Positions 1 through 5,909 of a stretch of 64,000 bases of DNA are shown here, piece after piece. The position numbers and the translations under genes are program-made. The stretch is from CAVWNR01 sp963756525 (GTDB taxonomy: Bacteria > Actinomycetota > Actinomycetes > Mycobacteriales > Jatrophihabitantaceae): the NCBI GenBank assembly GCA_963756525.1, contig CAVWNR010000009.1, positions 930,001-994,000 on the forward strand, in the 5' to 3' direction. Under the pieces are notes generated by a model. That model worked only from the letters and a program-made list of their open reading frames with translations. It made no database searches and was not told the origin of the DNA. Position 1 is the stretch's first letter. The number at the start of each line of letters is the position of its first letter.

Positions 1-182
1 CCCGCTTCCCGCCAGGCGGGCAGGTCGGGGACGTCGGCGCGAGCGGTGAGCCCTTCCCAGACCTCGAGGACCGCGAGCGCCTTGGCCTGGTGCTCGTCGG
101 GGTAGCCGTGCACGTCGCGGTATTCGAGGAACAGGTCGATCGCCGCCTCGGCGACCTCCCGCAGTTCGGCGTCGCTGGTCAT
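1..182 (-). CDS. Hypothetical protein, N-terminal part only (runs off the left edge)
   Basis: An open frame on the minus strand starts with ATG at 182 and continues off the window; about 60 codons are visible. A good ribosome site (AGGAGCACCACG) precedes the ATG. The visible peptide begins MTSDAELREVAEAAIDLFLE and is acidic and helical, with no domain I recognise. It lies 14 bases downstream of the cell-wall hydrolase gene in the same direction, so it is probably the next gene of that conjugation operon. The real length is unknown. Confidence 0.6.
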   Translation of the reverse strand, partial: MTSDAELREVAEAAIDLFLEYRDVHGYPDEHQAKALAVLEVWEGLTARADVPDLPAWREA

Positions 183-196
183 CGTGGTGCTCCTGT

Positions 197-1324
197 CTAT
201 TCAAGGTGGCGGATGGTGGACAGGCCGTGCCCGACCTGGACGAAGTTGGCGAAGGTCTGCACCCGGATGCCGTCGGCGGGGTCGGCGGCGTTCACGACGA
301 GCCCGTCGCCGATGAAGAGGCCGACGTGGCCGGGGGCGGCGAGGGTGCCGTCGTCGCCGGGGACCAGGATCAGGTCGCCGGGGCTTATCAGGTTCGGGTC
401 GCTGACCGGGGTGCCGGCCTGAGCTTGGGTGACCGTCCAATGCGGCAGAATCACGCCGACCTGAGCCCAGGCGGCCATGGTGAGCCCGGAGCAGTCGAAG
501 GCGTCCGGGCCGGCGGCGTCGAACACGTAGGGCTTGTCCAGCTGGGCGAGCGCGTAGCCGACGACGGTGGCCTCGGTGGGTGTCGCGGTAGCGGGGATGG
601 TGTAGTCGGCGGGCAGCCCGTGCGAGCCCGCCGCGGGGTTCGCCGGCTGGCCGCCGGCCAGCGCCCCGCACCCCCCGCCAGCCACCACGCCGACTTGGGT
701 GACGATCCGCTGCGCCTGCGTGAGGGTGGCCTGGTAGTTGCCGCCGTAGACCGGCGAATCCTGGTTAGCGGCGCGGGGGGTGCCGTCGTAGGCGGAGACC
801 TGCACGTCCTGCGCGGCGACCCACGGCGGCTTGGCCTGCCAGCCCGGGTCGGCGAGCAGCCGGGCGATGAACAGCCGGGTGGCACTGGCCGGGTCGAGCC
901 GTGCCGCGAGGCTGCCCCAGGAGGCGCGCTGCTGGAAGATGCCGACCGAGTCGTGGTCAGCGCCCTCGCCCTGCCCCCGATCCGAGCCGGGCACGCCCGG
1001 GTTGCCCAGCACCCGCAGCCCGGACTCGGCCAGCCCGACCGTGATCGCGATCACCGCCGCCGGCCGACCGGCCAACTGTTCAGCGACCGCCACGACGGTG
1101 CGGGCGTTCTGAGCCTGCGCGGCGCTCAGCCCACGCACCGGCCCGCTGCCCACGCACACCCGCGCCCCACCGGCGGTTTCGGCGGCGGCGACCAGCCCGC
1201 CGCCGGACACCGCGCCGCCGATGACCACGACGAACAGCACCAGCCCGGCGAGTAGCGCGCCGGCCAACCCGGACAGCGTCTTGGCGTTCACACCCGTACG
1301 CGGTATGCCGGGGAAACCTGCCAC
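197..1324 (-). CDS. Bifunctional cell-wall hydrolase: lysozyme-like domain plus NlpC/P60 endopeptidase
   Basis: Predicted membrane-anchored peptidoglycan hydrolase that would open the wall locally for a conjugation channel. After a short N-terminus there is one hydrophobic segment (about residues 17-40). A lysozyme/transglycosylase-like domain follows, with a candidate catalytic Glu in GLAESGLR (about residue 100) and the motif SVGIFQQR. The C-terminal NlpC/P60 domain has the catalytic Cys in FDCSGLT (about 276) and His in GHVGLFIGDG (about 331). This two-domain layout is typical of actinobacterial and Gram-positive conjugative elements. Start: GTG at 1324 is chosen to avoid a long overlap with the upstream gene; GTG at 1291 is possible, and neither has a strong ribosome site. 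A 17-base hairpin (ACCGCTCGCCGAGCGGT) lies at this junction. Confidence 0.85.
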   Translation of the reverse strand: MAGFPGIPRTGVNAKTLSGLAGALLAGLVLFVVVIGGAVSGGGLVAAAETAGGARVCVGSGPVRGLSAAQAQNARTVVAVAEQLAGRPAAVIAITVGLAESGLRVLGNPGVPGSDRGQGEGADHDSVGIFQQRASWGSLAARLDPASATRLFIARLLADPGWQAKPPWVAAQDVQVSAYDGTPRAANQDSPVYGGNYQATLTQAQRIVTQVGVVAGGGCGALAGGQPANPAAGSHGLPADYTIPATATPTEATVVGYALAQLDKPYVFDAAGPDAFDCSGLTMAAWAQVGVILPHWTVTQAQAGTPVSDPNLISPGDLILVPGDDGTLAAPGHVGLFIGDGLVVNAADPADGIRVQTFANFVQVGHGLSTIRHLE

Positions 1325-1338
1325 CGCTCGCCGAGCGG

Positions 1339-2217
1339 TTACGGGTTCGCGGTGTTGGGGTGCGGGTTGGGTGGCGGGAGCAGGAGCCGGTCGGGGAGGC
1401 GGCGGTAGCGGGCGTGGATCGGGCGGGTGACCCGCCGGCGCATGGCGGTCGGGCTGATGTGCGGGTCGATCGCGCGCATGGCGGCGTGCGCCCAGCACAG
1501 CGCGGTGTCCGCGGTCACCGGCAGCCGGAACACACTGGAGACCAGCGCCCCCGACATACCGTGCCGGAGGCCGCGGAACGGGTAGGCACGCGGGTCGTGC
1601 GCTGCAGAGCCGAGCAGCAGCAGTGCGACCTTGTGCGCCTCGTGCTCGTCCATCCCGGGGCTGTCGGCGAGCACTGCCCGCAGCCCGCCGTTGAGCTTGT
1701 TGTCCTCGTCGCGGGCGTAGACGATTCGGTTGGCGATCACCTTGCCGCGGCCGCGGTCGGTGCCGAGCAGCAGCATCGCCTGCACCACCCCCTCGCCGAG
1801 CAGACCGTGTAGCCGCGGTGACAGCAGCAGCCCGGTCGCGTGCTGCACGTGCGCGATCAGCGGGGCGACCCAGTCCCGCTCGTCGTGCGGGCCGTGATCG
1901 ACAATGTCGGCCGGCGGGGCGAGCTGCTCATTCATGGCCACTCGCAGCTCAGCGGTGAGCTCCAGCCCCGGATGCCAATGCGCCGCCAGCCAGGCCACCA
2001 CGTCGGCGAGCCGCTCCTCGGCCACCCAGCCGATCTCGATCACCTGCAGCGCGGCCTGCCATACCCGCGGATCCGTGACCGGGCCGGACCCGCCGCGGGG
2101 CTTGTCCTTCTCCGGGTTACCGATCGGCTTGCGCGGCAGGGTGCAAGCGCCGGAGGGTGCAGGGGCCGGATCCCGCTCGGGACGGGTCGGGTCTGCTTCT
2201 GGGGGTAGTTGGACCAT
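1339..2217 (-). CDS. Hypothetical protein of the conjugative element
   Basis: A 292-residue protein with a Pro-rich N-terminus (about 45 residues) and a mostly helical body; no membrane segment and no family I recognise. Motifs such as WHPGLELTAELRVAMNEQL and LHGLLGEGVVQAMLLLGTD have no obvious catalytic signature. The C-terminus is again Arg/Pro-rich. It lies directly upstream of the cell-wall hydrolase gene and downstream of a GntR-type operator, so it is probably the first gene of a repressed transfer operon. Coding is supported by length, codon bias and context rather than homology. Confidence 0.7.
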   Translation of the reverse strand: MVQLPPEADPTRPERDPAPAPSGACTLPRKPIGNPEKDKPRGGSGPVTDPRVWQAALQVIEIGWVAEERLADVVAWLAAHWHPGLELTAELRVAMNEQLAPPADIVDHGPHDERDWVAPLIAHVQHATGLLLSPRLHGLLGEGVVQAMLLLGTDRGRGKVIANRIVYARDEDNKLNGGLRAVLADSPGMDEHEAHKVALLLLGSAAHDPRAYPFRGLRHGMSGALVSSVFRLPVTADTALCWAHAAMRAIDPHISPTAMRRRVTRPIHARYRRLPDRLLLPPPNPHPNTANP

Positions 2218-2230
2218 CGCGCATCGCCTC

Positions 2231-2266
2231 TACTCGACTAGAGCAGTTCTTGTATAGACGAGTACC
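2231..2266. promoter_or_regulatory. Candidate operator: inverted pair of GntR half-sites
   Basis: Just upstream of the gene starting at 2217 is an inverted pair: TACTCGACTAGA on the plus strand at 2231 and TACTCGTCTATACAAGAA on the minus strand ending at 2266. The second arm closely matches a site in front of the GntR gene (3099 onward, ACTCGTGTCTACAAGA). Shared sites at two promoters in one element suggest one repressor acting on both. This is sequence similarity only; binding is inferred. Confidence 0.5.
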
Positions 2267-2308
2267 GAGGTTTAGCGCAAACCGAGCCTCACGTTCGGCG
2301 TGTCGCGG

Positions 2309-3085
2309 TCAGACGGCGGGGAATTCGTAGGCGAGGACGTATGCGTCGGCGGCCATCACCGTGTCGCACACCTCGACGGCCCGGTCGGCGGTGTCGTACG
2401 CAACCCGGACCAGGTGGATCACCGGCACACCCGGCGGCAGCGCCAGTTCCGCCGTCTCCTCGGGAGTCGGCATGCGAGCCTCAACATCCTCGCTGAAGCG
2501 ATCGAGGGTGTGCCCCAGTTCTTCCAGGCGGGCGTAGATACCGCCGGGGCCGCTGTCAGACTCGGCGATCTTCGTGCCGAGGCCGATCACCGCGGGCACG
2601 TACGAGGTCGCGACCTCGACAGGTCGCCCGTCACTGAGATCGCGCCGACGCCGCACCACGACACGCTCGCGCCGCCGCAGGCCGAGACGGTGTCGGACCT
2701 CGCTCGGCGGGACCGCCACCGTCACGGTCAGGTGGTCTACGCCCGGCGTGCGTGCCGCGGCCTCGGCCTCAACCGTGAACGCCGCTTTACCTCGATCTCG
2801 GTGCGCCCGGGCGAAACGGTCCGCCGCCAGACGCCGCACCGGCGGTCGCTCCCGGACGAAGACACCACGTCCGTGCTCGGAGACGATTAGCCCGTCCGTC
2901 TTCAGCAGCTGCAGCGCCTGCCGGACCGTCATCCGGGCGACGCCGAAGTGCGCGATCAGCTGGGTCTCGGACGGCAACGCCGCCCCCGGCGGATACTCAC
3001 CGGACAGGATTGCTCGGCGCAGCTCGTCGGCGATCTGCCGGAACGCCGCGCGATCGCTCGACTTGTCAATCTGCGCCAGCGGCAC
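2309..3085 (-). CDS. GntR-family (HutC subfamily) transcriptional repressor, KorSA-like
   Basis: A 258-residue regulator. The N-terminal winged helix-turn-helix (about residues 10-75) has the typical order AFRQIADELRRAILSGEY, PSETQLIAHFGVARMTVRQA and GRGVFV. The C-terminal UTRA-type ligand domain fills residues 95-255. Start: GTG at 3085 is preceded by GGAGG 8 bases upstream; a longer frame to 3373 would run across the divergent Nudix gene and is rejected. In actinobacterial integrative elements of the pSAM2 type, a HutC-like repressor (KorSA) keeps transfer and replication genes off. The divergent Nudix gene and matching operators fit that role. The effector is unknown. Confidence 0.85.
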   Translation of the reverse strand: MPLAQIDKSSDRAAFRQIADELRRAILSGEYPPGAALPSETQLIAHFGVARMTVRQALQLLKTDGLIVSEHGRGVFVRERPPVRRLAADRFARAHRDRGKAAFTVEAEAAARTPGVDHLTVTVAVPPSEVRHRLGLRRRERVVVRRRRDLSDGRPVEVATSYVPAVIGLGTKIAESDSGPGGIYARLEELGHTLDRFSEDVEARMPTPEETAELALPPGVPVIHLVRVAYDTADRAVEVCDTVMAADAYVLAYEFPAV

Positions 3086-3097
3086 GGCGGCTCCTCC

Positions 3098-3118
3098 ACT
3101 CGTGTCTACAAGACTAGC
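3098..3118. promoter_or_regulatory. Candidate GntR autoregulatory operator
   Basis: The sequence CACTCGTGTCTACAAGACTA lies 13 bases in front of the GntR start, in the 63-base space shared with the divergent Nudix gene. It repeats the core ACTCGT-TA-ACAAGA found at 2248-2266 on the other strand. A repressor bound here could control both divergent genes. This is inferred from the repeat alone. Confidence 0.5.
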
Positions 3119-3148
3119 CTGACAGGCAGCGGTTCCTGAGGAGCAGCC

Positions 3149-3595
3149 ATGCAGAGCGCCCAACACTCGGTCAGCGTCTCCGCGGTCATCGTCGACGACA
3201 CCGGGCGTGTCCTGGTGGTCCGCCGGCGCGACAACGGCAAGTGGGAACCCCCCGGCGGCGTCCTCGAGCTCGCCGAGACCATCCCCGATGGACTCGCCCG
3301 TGAGGTCGCCGAAGAGACAGGAATGCGAATCCGGATCGGCCCGCTGACCGGCGTCTACAAGAACATGTCGCACGGAATCGTCGCCCTCGTGTTCCGCTGT
3401 ACCGCCGTCAGCGGCGATCTTGGGACGAACGACGAAGTTGCCGAATTCCGCTGGATGCCGCTACACGAGGTGCAACAGGAACTCGACGAGGCATACGCGG
3501 TCCGTATCAGCGACGCGCTGACCACCCAGGCCACCGCGATCCGGGCCCATGATGGGTATCGGCTCACCGTCGGATCGGCTGCACGTACGCAGTGA
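3149..3595 (+). CDS. Nudix hydrolase, Pif-like
   Basis: A 148-residue single-domain Nudix protein. The Nudix box is intact: G-x5-E-x7-REVAEETGM, within about residues 37-60, so it should bind metal and hydrolyse a nucleoside-diphosphate-linked substrate. ATG at 3149 has a clear GAGGAG ribosome site. It is divergent from the HutC-type repressor across a short shared promoter. In pSAM2-type elements the Pif protein, which carries a Nudix domain, gives immunity against incoming copies of the element. Position beside a KorSA-like gene suggests a similar job, but a housekeeping Nudix role cannot be excluded. Confidence 0.85.
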   Translation: MQSAQHSVSVSAVIVDDTGRVLVVRRRDNGKWEPPGGVLELAETIPDGLAREVAEETGMRIRIGPLTGVYKNMSHGIVALVFRCTAVSGDLGTNDEVAEFRWMPLHEVQQELDEAYAVRISDALTTQATAIRAHDGYRLTVGSAARTQ

Positions 3596-3615
3596 GCAAG
3601 CGGCGGATCGCGGTG

Positions 3616-4377
3616 CTACGGCCGAGAGCCGATTGCCGCTGGGCGTTGGGTCCGTCGGTTTTCGAGTGAGTCTGGGCCGCCTTCAGCACCGGTGACCGAC
3701 CCGCCGAGAGTCGCCACCGACTGGCTTTGGTAGGCGAGCAGCCGAGTGAACCTCACCGTCCAGGCGACATGTGCGCGCTGCTCGAAGGCGTGCAGCTGAT
3801 CAAGGTTCATCGCCGCCAGCGTGGGATGCCGGGCGAGCATGGTCGGGACCAGGTCCAGCGTGGTCTGCACGTCTTCGACGAGGTCGCCTTGTGCGCCGGC
3901 CCGCTGGACACGGTAATGCGCGGCGAGCTGGTGGACGCTGTGTCGCCCGCGGCGAGCTTGCTCAAGGGCCCGGTCGAGGACGAGCGGGTCGATCAGCCGT
4001 GTGGGCCGATCGGCGTAGGTGGTCACGGTGGGCAGGCCGGCACGCCGCAGATCGTGCTCGAGCAGGGCCAGTTGCCAGAAGCCGTCCAGCGCGACGAGCG
4101 GGGTTCCGGCACGAACGGCGTCGCCGAGCGTGGCAAGGATCAGCGGAAGACCCTGATGCGGGGCGATCGGTTCGCCGCGACCGGCGGCGGACGGAGTGCC
4201 GCATGCGGCCGAGCCGTCGGAGGCAGCGCATCGCACCATCGTGCCGTGCATGATGCCCGGCACCGCATCCCGGGAGTGGCTGGTGACGATGGCGAACCGC
4301 TCGATCCGATCGGGACACGACGCGTCGCCGATCGCCAGGTGGAACCCGCACAGCGGTCCCTCGGCCCAGCGGGTCAT
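3616..4377 (-). CDS. DnaQ-like exonuclease-fold protein that has lost its catalytic residues
   Basis: A 253-residue protein that follows the actinobacterial DnaQ-type 3'-5' exonuclease pattern along its length: an opening WAEGPLCGFHLAIG, then LLEHDLRRAGL, then LIDPLVLDRALEQARRG and a closing AHVAWTVRFTRLLAYQSQ. The acidic catalytic positions are changed. The first DxE motif reads HLA (residues 13-15), the second Asp is replaced by Gln (about 102), and the His/Asp of the last motif reads Gln/Gly (163-164); only Asp169 remains. It is probably a non-catalytic paralogue, perhaps a DNA-binding or inhibitor protein. Its start overlaps the upstream small gene by four bases. The family assignment is by motif comparison from memory. 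Confidence 0.6.
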   Translation of the reverse strand: MTRWAEGPLCGFHLAIGDASCPDRIERFAIVTSHSRDAVPGIMHGTMVRCAASDGSAACGTPSAAGRGEPIAPHQGLPLILATLGDAVRAGTPLVALDGFWQLALLEHDLRRAGLPTVTTYADRPTRLIDPLVLDRALEQARRGRHSVHQLAAHYRVQRAGAQGDLVEDVQTTLDLVPTMLARHPTLAAMNLDQLHAFEQRAHVAWTVRFTRLLAYQSQSVATLGGSVTGAEGGPDSLENRRTQRPAAIGSRP

Positions 4378-4559
4378 CGGCTCGGCCCGTAGTCGCCGAA
4401 GTCGATCGATACGACGCGGCTGGACGGATCGCGGGCCGCGACAGCGTTCGGCCGCGGCGCAGTGACTGACGCCGGGTCGATACCCAGTTCCGCCGCGTGC
4501 TCGAGGAGGAACTCGCGCAGCAGCCGGCGAAGGACCGCTGCGCGATCCGCGGGGTTCAC
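4374..4559 (-). CDS. Small hypothetical protein (61 residues)
   Basis: A 61-residue product, MNPADRAAVLRRLLREFLLE at the start and FGDYGPSR at the end, with one amphipathic helix followed by a short tail. It is joined by four-base ATGA overlaps to both the gene upstream (4556-4870) and the DnaQ-like gene downstream, which is the main support that it is translated. No family is recognised. Confidence 0.6.
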   Translation of the reverse strand: MNPADRAAVLRRLLREFLLEHAAELGIDPASVTAPRPNAVAARDPSSRVVSIDFGDYGPSR

Positions 4560-4870
4560 CGCGCGCTCCCGGTCGTCGAGTTGCGCTGGGGTGGTTGCCG
4601 GCGGCGCAGCGAGGCGCGCGGCATGCCGAGGATCCGCGCGGCCCGTTCGGCGCCGGCGACCCGGATCAGCGCGTCTATCGCCTCGCCGAGCTCGGCTTCC
4701 GCTCGCGCGATGCCGGCATCGTGCCGGGCGAGGACACCATCACGCCGGACCCGGGCCCGCTGCACCGCGGCGGTCCGCGCGTTGACCACCGCGAGCGCGC
4801 CGTCCTCGTCGGCACGGACCGCGCGCAGCCGGGCCGCTTGCTCGATGCTCGTCTCGGACTGCGCTCGCAT
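4556..4870 (-). CDS. Small helical hypothetical protein
   Basis: A 104-residue, Ala/Arg/Glu-rich protein predicted to be almost entirely helical, possibly a coiled coil. The end (AGAERAARILGMPRASLRRR, about residues 72-91) could be a small helix-turn-helix. The ATG at 4870 is preceded by GAGAGG at good spacing; an upstream ATG at 4915 lacks such a site. It is translationally coupled to the next small gene. The function is unknown. Confidence 0.55.
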   Translation of the reverse strand: MRAQSETSIEQAARLRAVRADEDGALAVVNARTAAVQRARVRRDGVLARHDAGIARAEAELGEAIDALIRVAGAERAARILGMPRASLRRRQPPQRNSTTGSAR

Positions 4871-4976
4871 TGCCGGCAGACCTCTCGGTGCGGTGCCCCT
4901 GATGGGGCGGCTCACCCATACGGGCTATGCCGGGGTCCGGTGCCACCCGGGCGGCGCTGGCACCACCGACCCGCGG

Positions 4977-5435
4977 CTATTCGCGGGCGTAGGTGCCCAA
5001 CTGCTGTCGGCTGGCGCCGACGACGGCGTCCGGTAGCGGCGGCAGCGCGAGCAGTGCCCGCGCAGCGGCGCCCCGCGCTTGCCGGGCATGCTCGAGCCGC
5101 GCGTCCGCCGCGGCGATCGCCTCGTGCATCGCGGCTTGCGCGGCGCGGACGGTCTCGAGGTAGCTGCGGATGCCGCCGACGCGACTGGCGTACCTGGCCA
5201 GAGTCGCAGCGTCGCTCGACTCGTACGCCCGCTCGAGGCAGCGGGAACTCCTCGACGACAGCGGCCGGCGCGCGGCCTGCAACCGCCGCTGGGCTCGAAC
5301 CGCCGTCGCGGCCTTGTGCGCCACCACTCGCTGATAGGCCGCAGTGGCGCGACGCCAACGATCGAGCGCGGCGTCTTCGGTCGCGCGCAACTGGCGAAGC
5401 TGCGCCCTGTCGTTAGCGTGAAGCGCGACGATCAC
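4977..5435 (-). CDS. Coiled-coil hypothetical protein
   Basis: A 152-residue protein that is Ala/Arg-rich and helical throughout, with heptad-like spacing of Leu and Ala, suggesting a long coiled coil. The GTG at 5435 is preceded by a near-perfect GGAGGTGATC ribosome site five bases away, so I prefer it to the longer frame starting at 5477. It heads the leftward cluster of small genes and is divergent from the relaxase across the tandem repeat at 5590. The function is unknown; a DNA-packaging or relaxosome accessory role would fit the location but is speculative. Confidence 0.6.
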   Translation of the reverse strand: MIVALHANDRAQLRQLRATEDAALDRWRRATAAYQRVVAHKAATAVRAQRRLQAARRPLSSRSSRCLERAYESSDAATLARYASRVGGIRSYLETVRAAQAAMHEAIAAADARLEHARQARGAAARALLALPPLPDAVVGASRQQLGTYARE

Positions 5436-5589
5436 GATCACCTCCCAAATTCGACCGTCGCCGTCGGCGCCCTGCACGACTGTCTACCTATTGCGGCGAA
5501 TGCGGGTCCGCCTGCCAGAACCTGGCCCGTCGCCATCCTCGGACCGCGCCTCGCCTCTCCGACGGCGCCGGCCGGGCCGCAGCACTACG

Positions 5590-5768
5590 CCCAGCCCCGC
5601 CCGACCAGCCCAGCCCCGCCCGACCAGCCCAGCCCCGCCCGACCAGCCCAGCCCCGCCCGACCAGCCCAGCCCCGCCCGACCAGCCCAGCCCCGCCCGAC
5701 CAGCCCAGCCCCGCCCGACCAGCCCAGCCCCGACCAGCCCAGCCCCGACCAGCCCAGCCCCGACCAGC
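5590..5768. repeat. Direct tandem repeat, 19-nt units switching to 15-nt units
   Basis: The unit CGACCAGCCCAGCCCCGCC starts at 5602, 5621, 5640, 5659, 5678, 5697 and 5716 (exact 19-base spacing). It then continues as a 15-base unit lacking GCCC at 5731, 5746 and 5761. The plus strand has no T from about 5587 to 5780. The array separates the leftward small-gene operon from the relaxase. A 19-base period is not a multiple of three, so it is unlikely to be coding. It could be a relaxosome, oriT or iteron-like binding array. Confidence 0.85.
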
Positions 5769-5909
5769 CACCCACCAAGATCCCCCAGCTTCACACGGCT
5801 GGCACCTGGGGAACCCGCCCGCCGGAACGCTTCCAGGCCGGGGGTGGCACGGGACCCCGGAGTGCCCCGCATAGGTGACCGCATTGCTGCGACTCATGGG
5901 CTGCGCGAC

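Noticed and set aside
1323..1339. The ACCGCTCGCCGAGCGGT hairpin as a terminator.
   Set aside because: There is no T-run and it lies at a junction of co-directional genes; it may only affect translation.
3086..3373. Extension of the KorSA-like GntR protein to 3373.
   Set aside because: It would run across the divergent Nudix gene, and the GTG at 3085 has a strong ribosome site.
5590..5768. CRISPR-like array.
   Set aside because: The units are directly contiguous with no unique spacers, and no cas genes are near.
5079..5909. An extended N-terminus for the relaxase.
   Set aside because: The frame is open because the region is GC-rich and repetitive; similarity to MobF relaxases begins at VTVSIRRMKLG, and the upstream part overlaps a minus-strand gene.
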